This document shows positions 34,315 to 46,834 of a stretch of DNA of 64,000 bases, in pieces. Under the pieces are notes generated by a model. The model worked only from the letters and a program-made list of their open reading frames with translations, ran no database searches and had not been told where the DNA came from. Where the stretch lies: contig NW_019029064.1 in NCBI RefSeq assembly GCF_002105155.1, forward strand, positions 1-64,000, read 5' to 3'. The first letter of the stretch is position 1, and the number at the start of each line of letters is the position of its first letter. The DNA comes from Lobosporangium transversale (lineage: Eukaryota > Mortierellomycota > Mortierellomycetes > Mortierellales > Mortierellaceae). Both the position numbers and the translations under genes were made by a program.

Positions 34315-35442
34315 ATGATGAGATCCACTCCTTGGGTTCGCTCTATGGCCTTTTTTGTCTTCTTAGTATGCTTTTTTGCATCTACTGTCAATGCAGACCC
34401 ATTATCAGTTAATGCAACAATCCCAGATATTGATGGCAAATCTGACAGTAAGTATTTCCGTTATTCTTTTCTAATTTTTTTGCTACTACTTGCCTGACCA
34501 GAATTGATAGCCAAAACAGCCATTAAGATGAGAGTGTGGAAAAATGCCAAGAAACATAAAAAAAGTGCAGAAGCACAGCCTTTTAATCTTTCATTTCGTC
34601 TTTGCTTCCCTCATATAGATGGGTACCGCATCACAGTTAGTTCCACAATAGTCGGCATCGTCTTAATGGTGGCTGGCTTCCTGTTTGCATTCTTTGGAAA
34701 CAAGTTCTTCAAACTCACATTGTCTCTTGCCGGATTCTATGTCTTTGGTATGCTCAAACCCAGCCAGAATCTGTTGTGTTAGAGAGGTAGTTGTCGCTCG
34801 AACTGGAGAAGCAAATGGTTTTAACACTTTTTTTTCTTTTTGTAAAAAAAAAAAGCCACGCTTGCTTGGATCGCATTAAAGAATTTAGAGCCCTCACAAG
34901 GTTACGGCCCCAATGCAGAGTGGGTCTACGTTGGTGTTTCTGCTGCTGTAGGGATGATCGGTGGTTGTATCTTCATGTTCTTCTGGCGCATAGGGTTTGC
35001 TGCAGTTGGCGGTGTGGCTGGGTTTTACTCTGCAATCTTTATCCTCTCCTGGGCATCCTCTGGCCTCATCTCGGATGGCACAGGTCGCACAGTTTTTATC
35101 GTCTGTTGCGTCATAGTCGGTGTCGCCTTAACTTTCTTCCTTGACAGGCATATCGTCATCTTGGGCACAGCTATTGTAGGATCCGGGTCATTCTTTGTAG
35201 GCTTGGATAATTTCATTCATACAGGTTTCCAAGAAGCGTTTACAGCCTTTTTATCTGGAAATCATTCTGCATTACTTGGTGGATATCAGGTGACTGGAAA
35301 GGTCTATGGAATGCTGGCAGGAACACTGGGTATGATGATTGTTGGCGCATGCTTCCAGTACCATAATCATAAAAACTCTTTTGTACCAAAGAGTCATCAA
35401 CCACAGTCACATCGCACACAGCCTCCATACCAGCAGGTGTAG
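34315..35442 (+). CDS. Multi-pass membrane protein, DUF4203 / TM7S3-TM198-like, 282 aa
   Basis: Three exons: 34315-34447, 34619-34747, 34856-35442; phases 1 and 1 match, 283 codons. The first exon encodes a signal peptide (MMRSTPWVRSMAFFVFLVCF, cleaved near VNA). Then come DNGYRITVSSTIVGIVLMVA and about seven hydrophobic helices rich in Gly/Phe (FAFFGNKFFKLTLSLAGFYVF, GGCIFMFFWRIGFAAVGGVA, AIVGSGSFFVGLDNFI). The C-terminal tail is polar (His/Gln/Pro) and probably cytosolic. The repeated Gly-rich helix-hairpin pattern is what I recall for DUF4203. Its molecular role is not known to me. The acceptor at 34618 is chosen for its strong pyrimidine tract; retaining 34502-34618 would also stay in frame. 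Confidence 0.82.
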
Positions 35443-35834
35443 TGAAATAAAGATGCTTATGCAACGCGTTTGACAAGCTCTGGGGATAGTTTTAGTTCAA
35501 ATACAACGTGATCACTTAAAGGTATATTTATGCACACAAGATTCAGTGAGTATTTACACGCCTGTTACTCATCCGTACTCACTGGATTCTGGTCCTCATA
35601 ATACAAAATGACGTGCGTCGCATAGGTGCGTCTATCCCTTCCAGATGGACAGTGACCATTATACTTTGGTCCCTGAACACGAAGAGGAAAGAAAATCGCA
35701 GATTTAACTAGTCAAAAAAATGTACACCTTACTTTTACGCGTCGCGTCTCTTAGTCCGTTGGTGACTGGATAGAAATGCATTTTGGAAAGTGCATGAAGG
35801 ATGAGAGATTCACATAACACAATTTTTGCTTGAC
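35443..35834. other. Short intergenic spacer
   Basis: Separates two + strand genes and should hold the promoter of the pseudouridine synthase. Nothing further was recognised. Confidence 0.4.
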
Positions 35835-37558
35835 ATGCCATGCAGAGTCGCCATTAGTTTATTCTTGTGGCTGCCGAGGAGCTGGATTAACGATGTGTTT
35901 CCACTAAGTTTACATCGTCTTGCCTACGTTAGCTCCAAAGCTTCCTCTGGCTTGCCATCGCCATCGCCATCACCTTCCTCCCCTTCCACAGCAGTGTCAC
36001 TGAAGCGTGTTGTGATCAAGGAATTGAAAGTGTCGGACGATGAATCTGGAATGCGTTTGGATCGATTTCTCAAATACCGCTTCGGAAGAAATGGTGATGA
36101 TGGGTCTATCGAGGTGCCACATAGTCTGATTTACAAGTGGCTCCGGAAGAGACAGATCAGGCTATTGGAATATCAAGAGGGTTTTAATAATGTTTCCATC
36201 AAAACAAAAGCCATTACTTCTGTCAAGACAAGAACGGAGACAGGGCAAATATGGCTCATTAGAGCTGCTTTGAATGATTTTACTCCAAAGTCTGCTTCAG
36301 AACCAGCTGACATCGATCCTTCTCATTCAGCTGTCAATAAACAAACAAGACAGAGACCATTGGACGCTTTACCGCTTCGAGCCTGGATAGTATATATGGA
36401 CGAACGAATCATTGTTTTAAATAAACCTGCAGGCATTGCTGTACAAGGAGGGACAGGGGTAGCAAGTTCTATTGACAGCTCCCTTTCAGGTAACTCTTGC
36501 GTTCAAATACTGCTCGTGTAAAATAGGATTGAGTAAAGACTCTAAATAGTTAGTCATCCATCCTGTCTTTCCTCTGAGTTAGTCCTTCAATATGACTTCT
36601 CTGAGAAGCCACGACTTGTTCACAGGCTAGACAAGACAACTTCAGGACTCTTAGTTCTAGCCAGAACACGAAGAGTGGCACAGGATCTGGCTAAACGCTT
36701 TCATGAAGGAAGCGCAAGGCTCGAAGCTGCTAGCGGTCAAGGCACCACGTGGAATATCCGGAAAAAGGTTTATATCAAACAGGTTTTATTTATTTATTAT
36801 ATTTTATCATTTTTTCTTGCTAAAGAGGGTATCGAGCCTTCAAATTTGTTTATCAATGTATGTGTAGTATTTGGCCATCATTGAGTCTCGCCAGCCGCTG
36901 ACGTTATCAAGCCTAGAATCAATGGGTGCCTGGCGCGGCACAAACGGTCTGATGACCATGGGAGGTGACATGGTCCTAATCGAGCAGGGAAACAACCAAA
37001 CTATTCATATGCGCTCAAGCATCGACGACCAAGGCGATATCAAACCAAGGATTACAGCCACTTGGCCGTCAAAAACTGACTTTCGGATATTAGATCAACG
37101 CTCCTGCGGGGTGAGGAACCTCATAACGACGCTATTTTGTTTAAAATTATTGTCTGCGATATTGTACCAACCAGGTATCATACTCAGCAATTAGGTTTTA
37201 ACCATTGTATATAAAAAATATATCGTATAAATGATCAAAGGTGGAGCAGAATCTACACTGGGCTCTGCTTGAGCTATATCCACAGACAGGCCGTAAGCAC
37301 CAGCTCCGCATCCATTGTGCAGAGCTGATGCGGGGTAAGGACTGCGTAGCGCTGGGCCTCATATCCCTAGTCTTGCAGCTGTCGGATAGTGTTCATTTAT
37401 TCACTGCTTCATACCCTTTCCACAAATATTTAGCCCCCATACTCGGAGACCGCAAGTATACTTTGACCATAGGTCGGACAGAGAGTAAATCGCCATTACG
37501 AATTTACTTACATTTAGAGGAGATCACCCTCAAGGTAGATACTGCCTCAGATGAGTAG
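35835..37558 (+). CDS. RluA-family RNA pseudouridine synthase, probably mitochondrial, 433 aa
   Basis: Five exons: 35835-36489, 36583-36767, 36868-37110, 37241-37334, 37434-37558; 434 codons in frame. ATG 35835 gives an Arg-containing, acid-poor N-terminus (MPCRVAISLFLWLPRSW) that resembles a mitochondrial targeting peptide. An S4-like segment (GMRLDRFLKYRF...SLIYKWLRKRQIR) precedes the catalytic domain: IIVLNKPAGIAVQGG, active-site motif LVHRLDKTTSGLLVLAR with the catalytic Asp, and LLELYPQTGRKHQLRIHCA. The enzyme converts uridine to pseudouridine in RNA, probably mitochondrial rRNA or tRNA. The donor at 36768 (GTTTAT) is weak but gives the family motif RKKYLAII; the last 99-nt intron is in frame and could be retained. 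Confidence 0.9.
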
Positions 37559-37844
37559 TTGCACTACAGAACCGAGTTTTCAAACCTCATTATTATTTAT
37601 TACATTTCTGAAATAGAGTTGGTTCTGTGACGAACTTAGAGAGAAATCGAGTGGCTGCATTAATCACAAATACACAGTCCTTACAGACGGGTCTCTTGTC
37701 TTATATGCTGTTATGCCAAAGGACATGCAGAACAAGTTGAGCCAACTGGGACTAAAGTTATATTGATATATATTTAATGTGTTTCTTCAAATAAAAAGAA
37801 GGTTGTATAGTTGTCTGTAAACTATTGATACCATATCCTCCTAT

Positions 37845-40800
37845 CTATGCCATTTTCCAATTAATATACCATCCTACAAAGAGATCTAACTTGAGGCCTG
37901 TGAGTGTCAACGAATTAACTCCCTGGTTTACCTCCCATGAGCAGCCCGTTACAGGGTCCTGACCTTGAATACCATTCAAACCTCCATTCAAACCATCGCC
38001 CAACGGTATCACTATGCCGTTGATGTTCAGTTCCAATAGCGTCGCAGCAGTGCCAGCAACCACCTTCTTGCCACGGATGTCTGTGGTAGTAATAGTCGAT
38101 TTGGTCGTGGTTGCAAAGCGACCTTGGCCGCGGCTACGATGTTCAAATTGTTTGGAGCTAATGTTCTCTGTGATAGTGTCATCCATGCCATCACGTTCAG
38201 GAACCGCCAGCAAACGCCAGAATGCCATAATGTCACCTTTCTTAGTGTGCTTTTGTACTGTAAGGCCTTTTTCCTGGATCCTACTGCCTTCTCCTTGAGC
38301 ATACATGTCAAGGCGCGAGCCGGTGCCATCTTCTACCTTTCTTTCTGCAGTGAAGCTCGCAAAGTTCAGTCCGAGGATAGTGACCTTTTCGACCTTATCT
38401 CCATGATTAATCTTGTCTTTAAAGTCCTGCATCTGTGTTGCAGTCATATTATTCAAATCTCCACCAGATATTGAAGGAGATTTTAAAATTACATGGCTGA
38501 CCAGCTGTTCGCCGGCAGTCAGCTTAAAAGTCACTCTAGCTTCATATTGATTCTGGACTGACTCGCCATCATCCACATACATCTCCCCATGGGCGCCCCC
38601 TTTCTCATCCAGTGCTATAATCAATGATACTGGCTGTGAGCGGGTGGCTGCAACATTGAGCTGTGGGTTCTGAATAGGAACTATGCTACCGCCAAGAATG
38701 CTCATTGGTACAGGATCCTCTCCAGCTTTAGCTTTCAAGAAACGATACCGGTGCGGCCTTTCCTCCCCGGGTTTGGTTGAGTTACTAGGGTCTCGATCCA
38801 TCACACATTCATGCGTTGTGAAATCAAACCATCGTTCATGGCCTGGGAAGTAAGCCTCGACTTGGATCTGTCCCTGCGACAAGACTGGCGAAACCATGAT
38901 TGAATCGCCCAACAAAAACTGCTTATCTATATCGAGTGTCGCTGAATCTTGTGAAAACTTAAAGAACAGAGGCTGCCAAAGCGGTTGTCCCGTGCGGTGG
39001 GCTCGTTCGAACAAAGTATAGTAGTATGGAAGCAGAGAATAGCGAATTCGCAGTGCTTGTCTCGTAGCTGGGAGGACTGTATCAGGCCAAACAAACGGTT
39101 CTTGATCAGTTGCATGGATGTCATTGTGGTTACGGGAGAACGGAGCCAGAGCACCAAGTTGATGCCAACGGAGACAAAGCTCGTCTGTTACATTGCCAAG
39201 GAACCCGCATATATCAGAGCCCGTGAAAGGAATACCAAAAAGGCCAAAGGATAAAATACCAGGGATAGAGTAGTAGAGATGATCCCATTGGGACCAATTG
39301 TCGCCTAAGAAGGGCCAGCACGATATAAAAATAAACAGGAAAGTTCCCAACAGGTAAGTGAAGTTAGAGACACTAAAGTAGATTGAGAAAACTATATCAT
39401 CTAGATAGTTACTTACCAGTCCAATGAGCGGCAAAAGCTCCTGAAAAGTCATGAGCGAAAGGGAGAAGAGGCAGAATAATGTTTTAGTACTTTGGAGTTG
39501 TACAAGCATCTTTCTACTCACGGTTTGTTAGTCCCTTCCCTACCAGTGCCTGCGAAAGATGCACGAGTTAAGATGAAAGGCCTCTTATTAGGCTTGATCT
39601 GCAGAAGTGCATGGTGCGTTGCAGCTGCTTCCATATGGCCATAAAGGTTATGTGTGTCCATCAATCGAAGCCCGTTCTTGTGCACCGCATTCCCTGCTAT
39701 TGTTTTCTCGTCTAAAGGTGCTTGACATCCACCATTATTAATCAGGTACTTGAGGGCGAGAGGCAGACCTGCAGCGCCGTCTCGCTCTAGAGATTTAACG
39801 CCTCTCTCAATAGCTGTAGAGTTATCTTTGGTGCATGAGCCATTGCAAAAATTGCTAGGCTCGTTCATATCAATCCACGGATACACATTATCGCCTAAAT
39901 CATGACGTATCTTTGCGAGCTGGTCCTGCCAATATCTCCAAGTCTCGTTGGTGTTGAAAAAGTCAGGAAAGTAGGTCTGCCCTGGCCATACACGCCCTTC
40001 GATTGGTCTCCCTGTCAGGGTCTTAATAAACACGTCATCACGCATACCGATATCGTAAGGTTCATAGCCAGGAGCGATGGGAATGCCAGGATCGATAATT
40101 AGGACCATACTTTGATTATTGGATTGCAAGTCTTGCGCAAGTGCACGGACTTTGGCCTTGGGGAACCTTGTCTCGTCGTAAGTAAAGTCTTTGAAGGAGT
40201 CCATATAGTCAATATCAATCCACACGCCGTCTAGAGGTAGATTCTCTTGCCTATAACGAGATACTACTTGATTAACATCCTCAATGTTGCCATAGCCGTA
40301 TCGAGATTGGTGGAACCCCATAGCCCACGCGGGGGGCATATGAGGGCGTCCAATGACTTCTGTGTATTGGTTGATCACATCAATGGGCGTAGGCCCCATA
40401 AAGACTGTGAAGTCTAACACACCTCCAATGGCTTTATAAGTGAGCTTTTTGGGCGTGAGGATCACATCCATACCATTACTGTTCCTCAAGAAAACACCAT
40501 GCGCATTACCATTGCGCATTTCAAGGTGAAATGGATGGCTTCCGTAGACGTTTTGGTTTACGGGCGTAGCAGCATCCCGGTTCCACATAGTCTGTCTCGT
40601 TCCGTTTGGGTCCCTTCTGAAGCTTGCGACAACCTCACCCAAGCCATAAATATTGGCATCCTCTGGAAGTGTAGTTGAGATTTCCAAGTAGTCGCTTTCA
40701 AAGATTAAATTATCCATATTTGCAACAGAGGAGTCAAAGATCACTTCACCATCATGGCTACGAATGATGGAAAATGTGAAAGGAGACTTATTGTACTTGA

Positions 40801-41718
40801 AAGTATACCCACGCTTGCCTACATGGCGGATGGTTGAATCTGTAGTGGGAAGTGCTTCCTTTGGGATCTCATAACGATTCGAGTTTTTGTCGACAATTTT
40901 GATACGAATACGAGACTCGGTTTCGAAATCAATAATGGCTGTTAGTAGGGTTACATCTTCTCCAAAGCGTACACAGGCACCAAGAAGCTCTAGATCAAAC
41001 GTGATTCCGTGAGCAGACTCTTGGACATTCTTAACACCATATCCTTTGCAGGCATGTTGCTTCAAGAAGCAAAACGGTGCGTTCAAATTGTTGGCAGTCG
41101 AGTCCCAGCAGCATCCACGATAATAGCTACAAATCACTCATTTGTAAGTAATATACGGTATTCATCAGTGTTCATTCGAGAGGATAAAGAGATATACTAT
41201 ACTCTTATCAGCTTTTTTTTTTCTGTTTACCATTCCTGAGCATTAATGCCCATGTAGCCACAGTCGCGCCGAGCAGCAATCTCTGTTGTACTAACATAGT
41301 CTACATCCTTGAAAAAAGCATGTCATAAAAATAAAACATCAGACTCGTTTTCATAGTATTTATACATTATATGGACTAGAATCTCTCAGAAAGATACTGA
41401 GTACTGGACACTAGAGGTGAAGCAGAGTCATGAAGCTACCTTCTTCTTAAAGCACCAGGGTACGGGCGCTTTGGAAGGAGACCAACAGCACTGGCGCTGG
41501 ATGCAGCCATCCTTGGTGATGCCTACAAATCCACATTCTTGTCGACCTAGTAGCCCTGAGCAGACGTCTGCATCTCCAGTAGCATTTCCGGATGGAGCTT
41601 CTTTAATCACAATCTGAGAAAATACGGACGAGGCTCTGGAATGGGAATTGGAAGTCGAAGCTAAAGCTGTAGCAACGAGAAGCACGAGAACTGAGGAAGT
41701 ATTTCTGCGACTCAGCAT
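37845..41718 (-). CDS. Secreted GH31 alpha-glucosidase with two trefoil (P-type) domains, 1140 aa
   Basis: Five exons (minus): 41718-41440, 41307-41231, 41126-39544, a 24-nt exon 39440-39417, 39304-37845; 1141 codons in frame. A signal peptide (SSVLVLLVATALA) is followed by two trefoil domains: CSGLLGRQECGFVG...QCCW and RRDCGYMGINAQEW, then GCCW. The GH31 barrel follows: catalytic nucleophile in WIDMNEPSNF (Asp about 538), acid/base Asp in HWTGDNWSQW created by the micro-exon junction, and substrate region LCLRWHQLGALAPFSRNHN. It should hydrolyse terminal alpha-1,4/1,6-glucose from starch or maltose outside the cell. The N-terminal P-domain layout recalls animal lysosomal and intestinal maltases. 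An hAT-like fold-back sits 223 bp upstream of the start codon. Confidence 0.95.
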
Positions 41719-41940
41719 AGCTTTTTTTTCTTTTCTTTTGACTATCCTTTGTTAATATGGCACAAAAAAGGATGAACACCAATTGGAGTAATGAAGACGA
41801 TGAAATCGTTGAAAGCAAACGGGTGAGAAGCAATGAGGAGGCAGAGGAAGAGGAGAAGGAGAAGGAGAAGGAGATATTGCCTTTTTTTATGATTAAAAAC
41901 AAGTTTGCTGCTTTTATGTTGGTTGAACTTTGTCTCCATT

Positions 41941-42344
41941 CAGTGACTCGTACTGATGTACTTTGCATACGTACTGAAGTTTTTTTTCAGTAAATTTTTA
42001 CTTATTATTTACTGATTTTTTACTTATTATTTACTTAAACAAAAGTAAAACAAAAGTAAATTTTGAGTAAAACAAAAGTAAATTTTGAGTAAAACAAAAG
42101 TAAGTACTTACTGAAATTTACCGAAAATATACTTTTTACTTACTTTTGTTTTACTGATATTTACTTGAAATATACTTTTGTTTTACTGAAATTTACTGAA
42201 AATTTACTTTTGTTTTACTCAAAATTTACTTTTGTTTTACTTTTGTTTAAGTAAATAATAAGTAAAAAATCAGTAAATAATAAGTAAAAATTTACTGAAA
42301 AAAAACTTCAGTACGTATGCAAAGTACATCAGTACGAGTCACTG
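41941..42344. mobile_element. 404-bp hAT-like fold-back MITE
   Basis: Begins CAGTGACTCGTACTG and ends CAGTACGAGTCACTG. The two arms are perfect inverted repeats for about 140 bp, and the centre consists of variants of AAACAAAAGTAAATTT in both orientations. The exact 8-bp duplication TCTCCATT flanks it (41933-41940 and 42345-42352). CAGTG ends and an 8-bp duplication are hallmarks of the hAT superfamily. It has no coding capacity. It lies between the 3' end of EMC1 and the 5' end of the GH31 gene. Confidence 0.93.
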
Positions 42345-42939
42345 TCTCCATTCAATGACAAAGCCAACATCAACATTTTCATGCCATGACAATGCTTCAT
42401 TGTCTTGTTCCTAGTTGGTACAGCTTGAAGTGAAATTGCACACAAGCTCAAGGCCTACGACACAAAAATTGTCGCGACAGATACGGTAACGCACACTTTC
42501 TTCGCCCAAATTCGACTTCAATTCTTTTTCTGTTTGGATGGAGCGAACTTGATTTTGGATAGACCCATTAAGCAATTACAATTAACCTTGATTAGCACGG
42601 AATAATAAGATAGGCGTATTTTATCTGGCTCTATCATCCTGACGAAGGAGAAGTGGGGACGTGGATTACTAGGAAATTCACTATGCCCTGTGTTACGAAA
42701 CAACAAAAAGGTGGGTTCGGTTGAGTTCCAGCCTCAGCATTCAATAACTTGCCATGCTTTGTGGTTTGTTAAGCATACTGCATGCTAACGAGATGTCTCC
42801 ACAACAATATAGCCTTAAGAAAGATAATGCGTTTTATTTTTTTAATGCAGAAGTTTAGTTCTACTATTTGCTGAAATCTCTATTCGTCTTCAATACCACT
42901 GCTCCTTGAGAATCTTATTTCGCATCTATATGAATCGTA

Positions 42940-45900
42940 TTAAGTAATGACACTCAGAATCAGTATCTTCCAGTGCTTTCTCCTTTGGTGTGTGATCACT
43001 GAGTACTTGAGCAGCTGTGTTGTTGACAGGAGCATTATAACAAAAAGGGAAAAAAGACATCTTACCATTGGAGCAGTGACAAATAATACACCCGCCAAAA
43101 CCACGATAGTGAGCATTAGCTGCGATTTTGAAAAGTCTTCATTCAAAATATCAAAGGTCTTTGAAGGCGCATGACGAGTCACAAATACATCCTGTCCATA
43201 GGCCACTACGATTGTGGTCGATTCAAGAAGTGTAGGTGACGTCGCAATCTTCTTAATGCCTGCTATTTCGAGATCATAAGACAGGAAAAGCCGAGGATCA
43301 TCCGGTAAAGCGGAGTAAGGGATCAGCATTTCCTCCTTCTCCGCGGCCGTAAGTGCAGATGTTGGGCGACGAGGATCAAGGAACCGTTTGTTAAGAGCCA
43401 TAACTGATTGCCTTGAAAGTCCAAAGAGAATATCCTTTGCCGAGATCCCAGCCTTGGTGGATGTAACGCCAATAGCAGTGGCAGAATGTGGGAACGGGAA
43501 TGACTGGGCGATGACATGGGGGCGTTCTGAAGCGAATGAGGAAAAGATATCACTAGTAACAAAGCATAGCGAAGAAAAAAATAAAAATAAAAGAGCTCAA
43601 TTGAGTGGGAATGCCATATCATGAATCAATTGATGATTCAGGATACCTAAACTCACCTTTTTGTGCGCTGATTGCGGAACTGACTCTCGTAAAGCTCCAA
43701 TGCTACGGCCTGGTAGCCTTTAGCAGATGTCGAAGTCTCTCCCTCAGACCAAAAAGTATATACGACATTATTCTCGTACTGTGTTGCGAGGATGGGCTGA
43801 TTCAACCCTACATTGTCGTGAGTAACCTGGTATAGAATGCTGCCCTTAGCAATGTCAACGAGATACACTGTAAGGTATGGTGCCGTTCCATGTTTTGGTT
43901 TCTTGTTGACGGTGATCACTGTTGCGTAGTTGGGATTTTGATACTTGTAGAGTACTCCGCGGTCCCCAAGGACCCGTCCCAATGACGCCATGACTTCGTA
44001 CGAAGGTCTCTCTGCAAGGACTGCAATCTCCTCTCCAGCCGGGAAGGGGATGCTCCAAATGGGTTCCACATCCATACGATCCATATCCGAAGAAACTATA
44101 GCCTTGTACCCTTTAAGAACTTTATCACCAATATTATTGTTCAACATAAAATAAAAATCGTCCGAAAGAGCCTTGAAGGCCTCCTGAGCAGCTTCAATAC
44201 CAGGATATGTTGTGATGTGCATACGTTCATCGACAAGAGCCAATACTTGTGTTTTCTGCTCAGGATCCTCAATGGGTAATTTAAGAGCACTCAAGTAGCC
44301 AGCCGGAATCCAAGCAGCCGCTGGGAAGTGGAAGTTGTCCGACTCAAAGTCCTTTCCTGTCAAGGCGTTAAGACGATATGTGCGCATGACCTTGTTACCC
44401 TTTTTTTTTGGGAGGGGGGGGGGGGGGGGGAAGTAGAAAAAGAGAGAAGAGCAGTTAACCATCTGTCTCTAACAGCGGATGTTCTATTAGCTCAAAACCC
44501 AATACACTACTTACGCCACCGTCTGAAGTGTCGGCGATAATAGCGATGACAGGAGGAAGTCGAACATTGGCGTGGCGGATAAGGATGATATTCTTGATAT
44601 CATGGCCCCAAGGAAAGTATCGGCTCCAAACGATTTGGCCTTTATTTCCAGAGTCGACAGCAACAACCTTACCCTTCTCAGTACTGAATACTAAGATTTT
44701 ACGGAGGCCGAATTGGTCGCGATATAAAGGTGGAATGGTTTTGTTGAGGGAATTGATTTGAACTTCAGAATACGGTGCTGCGATGGGTGATTTAGTAAAC
44801 AAGGACGAAGGATTGGCATAGGAAATGATGAAAGCTGGCAAATCTTTGAGTTGAATAATATGATTACGCAGTCGCTCAACATAGCGCTCAACAATAGTCA
44901 GGTTCTTTGCTGCTTTGGTATGACCAGCTTCATCGACATCCTGTGTCCAAAGTTTGCGCTCAGGTAAGTCCACGAACTCGACATCCTTAACGCTCGCGAG
45001 TGCTTCTTCACGCTGCCAGCGCTCTGATTCAACATCTGAGTATGCATGGAAGGATCCATCCAGAGTTGAAAAATAGAACCGATGCTGAGTTCCTTGACCC
45101 TTGGAATAGAGCTCCAGGGCGACGAAGGAAAAGTGAGAGTATGTGTCAAAAGGAAGTGGTAAGATCTGGTGAAGAATGATTTTGTTTTCAGAGACATCAT
45201 ACAACTCAAAGGCTCCATGTTCTTCGTCTTCGCGGAATGCCCTCAATATTACAACCTCACTAGTTCCAGGCTTAGTTGCCGCTGTGTACGATGAAAAGCC
45301 AGTACGTACACCAAAGTCCGATATCATTTCTATTTCTCCAGAGTCTCCATCAATGTCAAAAAGCACGCTACCCTTAGCATCATGATATTCACCAACGGTT
45401 CCACCGATTATGAATTTGGTATTGCCTTCGGCTAATCCTAAGTTAACCGTTTCTAGCTTGCCCACCAGCTCTTCAAAACTAGAGACTTCAGATAGGATAG
45501 TCTACACCGATAGAAGACTTAGTAGGGTTAATGTGTGATCATGTCTGTCAAATAAGAAAGCATTGAAGCAAATTGAGGTATACTAGTTTGCCCTAGGCAA
45601 AGTAGGTTTAAAAGAAGGAAGAAAAGCTCACCTTCACACTTAACTGTGTGACTCTGTTGGTTCCGAGGGTCAAGACTTTTAAAAAGTCCTGCTCTAACCA
45701 AGCCACGTACCCATTCTTCACAACCGAACCACCACCAAGAGTCAAGATGTCCTCAAAGCTATCGATGTTGGATTTGATGTTGAAGGTCTTGATAAGACTT
45801 CCAGTTGCCGAGTCAAGAGCTACAGCTTCAAGTGTGAATGCAGCAACGTTGCGCTGGAGCCCTAACACATAGGTGATATCGCCATGATCGTCAAAACCTT

Positions 45901-46834
45901 TGGCTTCTAATACTGAAAAAAATGTTGTTGCAGATCCCTCTTCAGCCTTCCAGTGCCAGAGCTCTGTGCCAGCCTTGGCGCTCACTTTACGGACGTGTGT
46001 GCCTTGATTCAAAATAACCAAATTAGAGTCTTCGGAAGTGACAGTGACAGCTTGACCAAAGGCGAGTCCTGGGACAATGCCTTCACCTGCTGGAGAAAAA
46101 TCCCAGATGACTTGTCCGGACTTTCCATCAAGAAGGCGGGCGTGAAATTCTTTAGTTCCTGTAAGTGCAAGGACATCTAGTGTCCAATAGATCAAAAAAC
46201 AGCCAAGTATTGGGTTAAATAATGACAATAATAATAATAAAAAGGTCATTTAACGACTCCACTTGTTGGGCGCTATTAAATGGAGGAGTACTTACGTCCA
46301 GATATAGAACGTATTTCGTGCACGGGCTCATCATCGCGAAGCACTTGACGCCAGACTAGAATAGCGAGAGTTAACCGAATAATTCAATAAAATGGATATT
46401 AATATTTCGAAAATATAATAAAATGTCATAAACTAATGTCGTTGAAGGTCTGTACCTAGTTCGCCTGTTTTTGCCTTGATAGCTGCGACGACATTCTTTT
46501 CAGTAGCAGCAAAGAAGGTGTTTGATCCTCTGGTAGTTCGAGGGATTGCTGAAAGGTGTGGAGTACCGATCCATCTATGGTGCCTATAGTCGTTCAGAAA
46601 ATTAAGTGTGAAAAGTTATGATCAGATTTCTCACAGGTCGGCATCAATATACGAAAGGGTATTTTTTACGCCTCTCTGCCCCTCCCACTGAGCTTCCGAT
46701 TCATACCAATCAATGACACCAGCTTGAGTCTCGTCAAGAGCGAAGATAGGGGTGATCACTAAAGCAAGCACAAAGACCCAGAGGATCAGCCCCCAACTGA
46801 CGACGTGTCGCCCCCTGTAAGATGATGGAGTCAT
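42940..46834 (-). CDS. EMC1: ER membrane protein complex subunit 1 (EMC1), 1074 aa
   Basis: Eight exons (minus): 46834-46635, 46583-46456, 46355-46296, 46176-45632, 45501-44515, 44399-43657, 43552-43066, 43014-42940; exactly 1075 codons with matching phases. The signal sequence (GLILWVFVLALVITPIFA) is followed by DETQAGVIDW, ATEKNVVAAIKAKTGEL and ALTGTKEFHARLLDGKSGQV of the PQQ-like beta-propeller, and near the C-terminus by IAYGQ/VAYGQDVFVTRHAPSK-type and LNEDFSKSQLMLTIVVLAGV sequence with one transmembrane helix and a basic tail. EMC1 is the large lumenal scaffold of the EMC, which inserts tail-anchored and multi-pass proteins into the ER membrane. Oddity: the acceptor of the fifth intron follows a C18-TCCC-A9 tract. 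The last exon is inferred from its pyrimidine-tract acceptor. Confidence 0.94.
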
